Notes under the pieces: generated by a model
Databases searched by the model: none
The model's input: the letters and a program-made list of their open reading frames with translations, nothing else
What the model was told of the DNA's origin: nothing
Made by a program: the position numbers and the translations under genes
Assembly: GCA_963629575.1 (NCBI GenBank)
Contig: CAVGIM010000057.1
Coordinates: 1-15,112, forward strand
Reading direction: 5' to 3'
DNA from: Hallerella sp963629575
GTDB taxonomy: Bacteria > Fibrobacterota > Fibrobacteria > Fibrobacterales > Fibrobacteraceae
Length of the DNA: 15,112 nt
Shown: positions 14,604-15,112 of the stretch, piece after piece
How positions within the stretch are numbered: position 1 is the stretch's first letter
Layout: each line of letters starts with the position of its first letter

Positions 14604-14654
14604 TTCCACCAAAAAGTGTAATTTCGTGTTATGAAATTACACTTTTTGGTGGAA
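14604..14654. repeat. Perfect 22-bp inverted repeat with 7-base loop
   Basis: The arm 14604-14625 (beginning TTCCACCAAAAAGTG) is exactly complementary to 14633-14654 (ending ACTTTTTGGTGGAA), with GTGTTAT between. The right arm contains the last codons and stop of the cysteine-rich gene on the - strand. The left arm lies about 37 bases upstream of the decayed ATPase start. A terminator role is possible because the position is right, but no T-run follows the hairpin on the - strand. It could also be a mobile-element remnant or a protein-binding palindrome. Confidence 0.85.
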
Positions 14655-15112
14655 TGTAGGGGACGAAAAATCTTCTAATAAACCGTAAAGCTTTTGAGAG
14701 TCCGCTTTTATCCATTTGATGGTTTCTTTATTTTTAGACCAGTGACAACCACAATTATTGCAACTTATCATAAAATTCTGTGGTATAGGCTTATCGTTTA
14801 ATGTTCCAGTTTGACCGCAGCAAGGGCAAAGGAGTACAACATCAATCAATGTATTTGCATTTTTCAATTCTTTAAGTGCTTCTTCACAGGCTTTACGGAA
14901 TGCTCGCAGTTTATTTTTCTTAACTCTATCGACGTGTTCCTTTTTCTCTATGGCTAATTTGAATGTCGAAATATCGCATTGCTTAAATAGGCAATTTTCA
15001 GAAATACAATCATGAGGAACAAGTTCCTCAATGAGACTATTTTGCGAAATCTTTACAGGATACCGTGCGATTAGCATTGGCCACATCCATTGAAATAGAA
15101 TTCGTTGAAGCA
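14637..15112 (-). CDS. Cysteine-rich zinc-ribbon protein, 5' end outside the window
   Basis: The frame is open from the right edge to a TAA at 14637. The first in-window ATG (15086) has no ribosome binding site, and in-frame codons continue upstream of it, so the true start probably lies beyond 15112. Numbered from that ATG, the 149 residues contain HDCISENCLFKQC (Cys27, 32, 37), then a lysine-rich helical stretch (~43-76). After that comes CPCC (87-90) paired with CNNC (109-112), a probable four-cysteine zinc ribbon. The C-terminal ~35 residues are charged. The family is not recognised; a zinc ribbon suggests nucleic-acid or protein binding. The last seven codons fall inside the 22-bp inverted repeat. 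The DNA is AT-rich, like the rest of this accessory segment. Confidence 0.6.
   Translation of the reverse strand, partial: LQRILFQWMWPMLIARYPVKISQNSLIEELVPHDCISENCLFKQCDISTFKLAIEKKEHVDRVKKNKLRAFRKACEEALKELKNANTLIDVVLLCPCCGQTGTLNDKPIPQNFMISCNNCGCHWSKNKETIKWIKADSQKLYGLLEDFSSPTFHQKV

Overview
This window looks like chromosomal DNA from a Gram-negative bacterium. There are three outer-membrane-type lipoprotein genes in a row and two peptidoglycan precursor genes. Gene style and the repeated TATATT-type -10 boxes suggest Fibrobacter or a relative (Fibrobacterota). That assignment is inference from general resemblance and was not tested by a search. Almost all intact genes are on the + strand.

Layout. 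(1) 191-2809: a tightly coupled operon of three unrelated lipoprotein genes, each overlapping the next by 4 bases, ending in murI (glutamate racemase). (2) 2894-3568: a single conserved-looking gene of unknown function with its own promoter and a good rho-independent terminator. (3) 3697-4598: an AT-rich stretch holding a near-consensus promoter, a 38-codon ORF with a strong Shine-Dalgarno sequence, and a multi-pass membrane protein gene broken by a +1 frameshift at a run of nine T. (4) 4663-9832: argA (classical N-acetylglutamate synthase) followed almost without gaps by a GtrA-family membrane protein, an FAD-dependent oxidoreductase and a GT-C glycosyltransferase. The last three look like a surface-glycan or lipid-linked sugar module. 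(5) 9851-12438: an M16 zinc peptidase and a MurD-like ligase with unusual active-site motifs. (6) 12524-15112: an AT-rich accessory region with an intact AAA/DUF4143 ATPase, a converging decayed AAA/DUF4143 ATPase that has lost its Walker A, a perfect 22-bp inverted repeat, and the 3' part of a cysteine-rich zinc-ribbon protein that runs off the right edge.

How the genes relate. MurI makes D-glutamate and a MurD-type ligase would use it, although the two genes are in separate transcription units here. ArgA uses L-glutamate and acetyl-CoA for arginine synthesis and has no clear functional link to the sugar module behind it.

The most notable regulatory pattern is that four starts (4663, 9851, 12524 on +, and 14567 on -) lie only 6-7 bases after a TATATT-like -10 box and lack a Shine-Dalgarno sequence. 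This is the arrangement expected of leaderless mRNAs. I found no RNA genes, CRISPR array or recognisable insertion sequence. No complete undescribed system can be demonstrated from this window alone.
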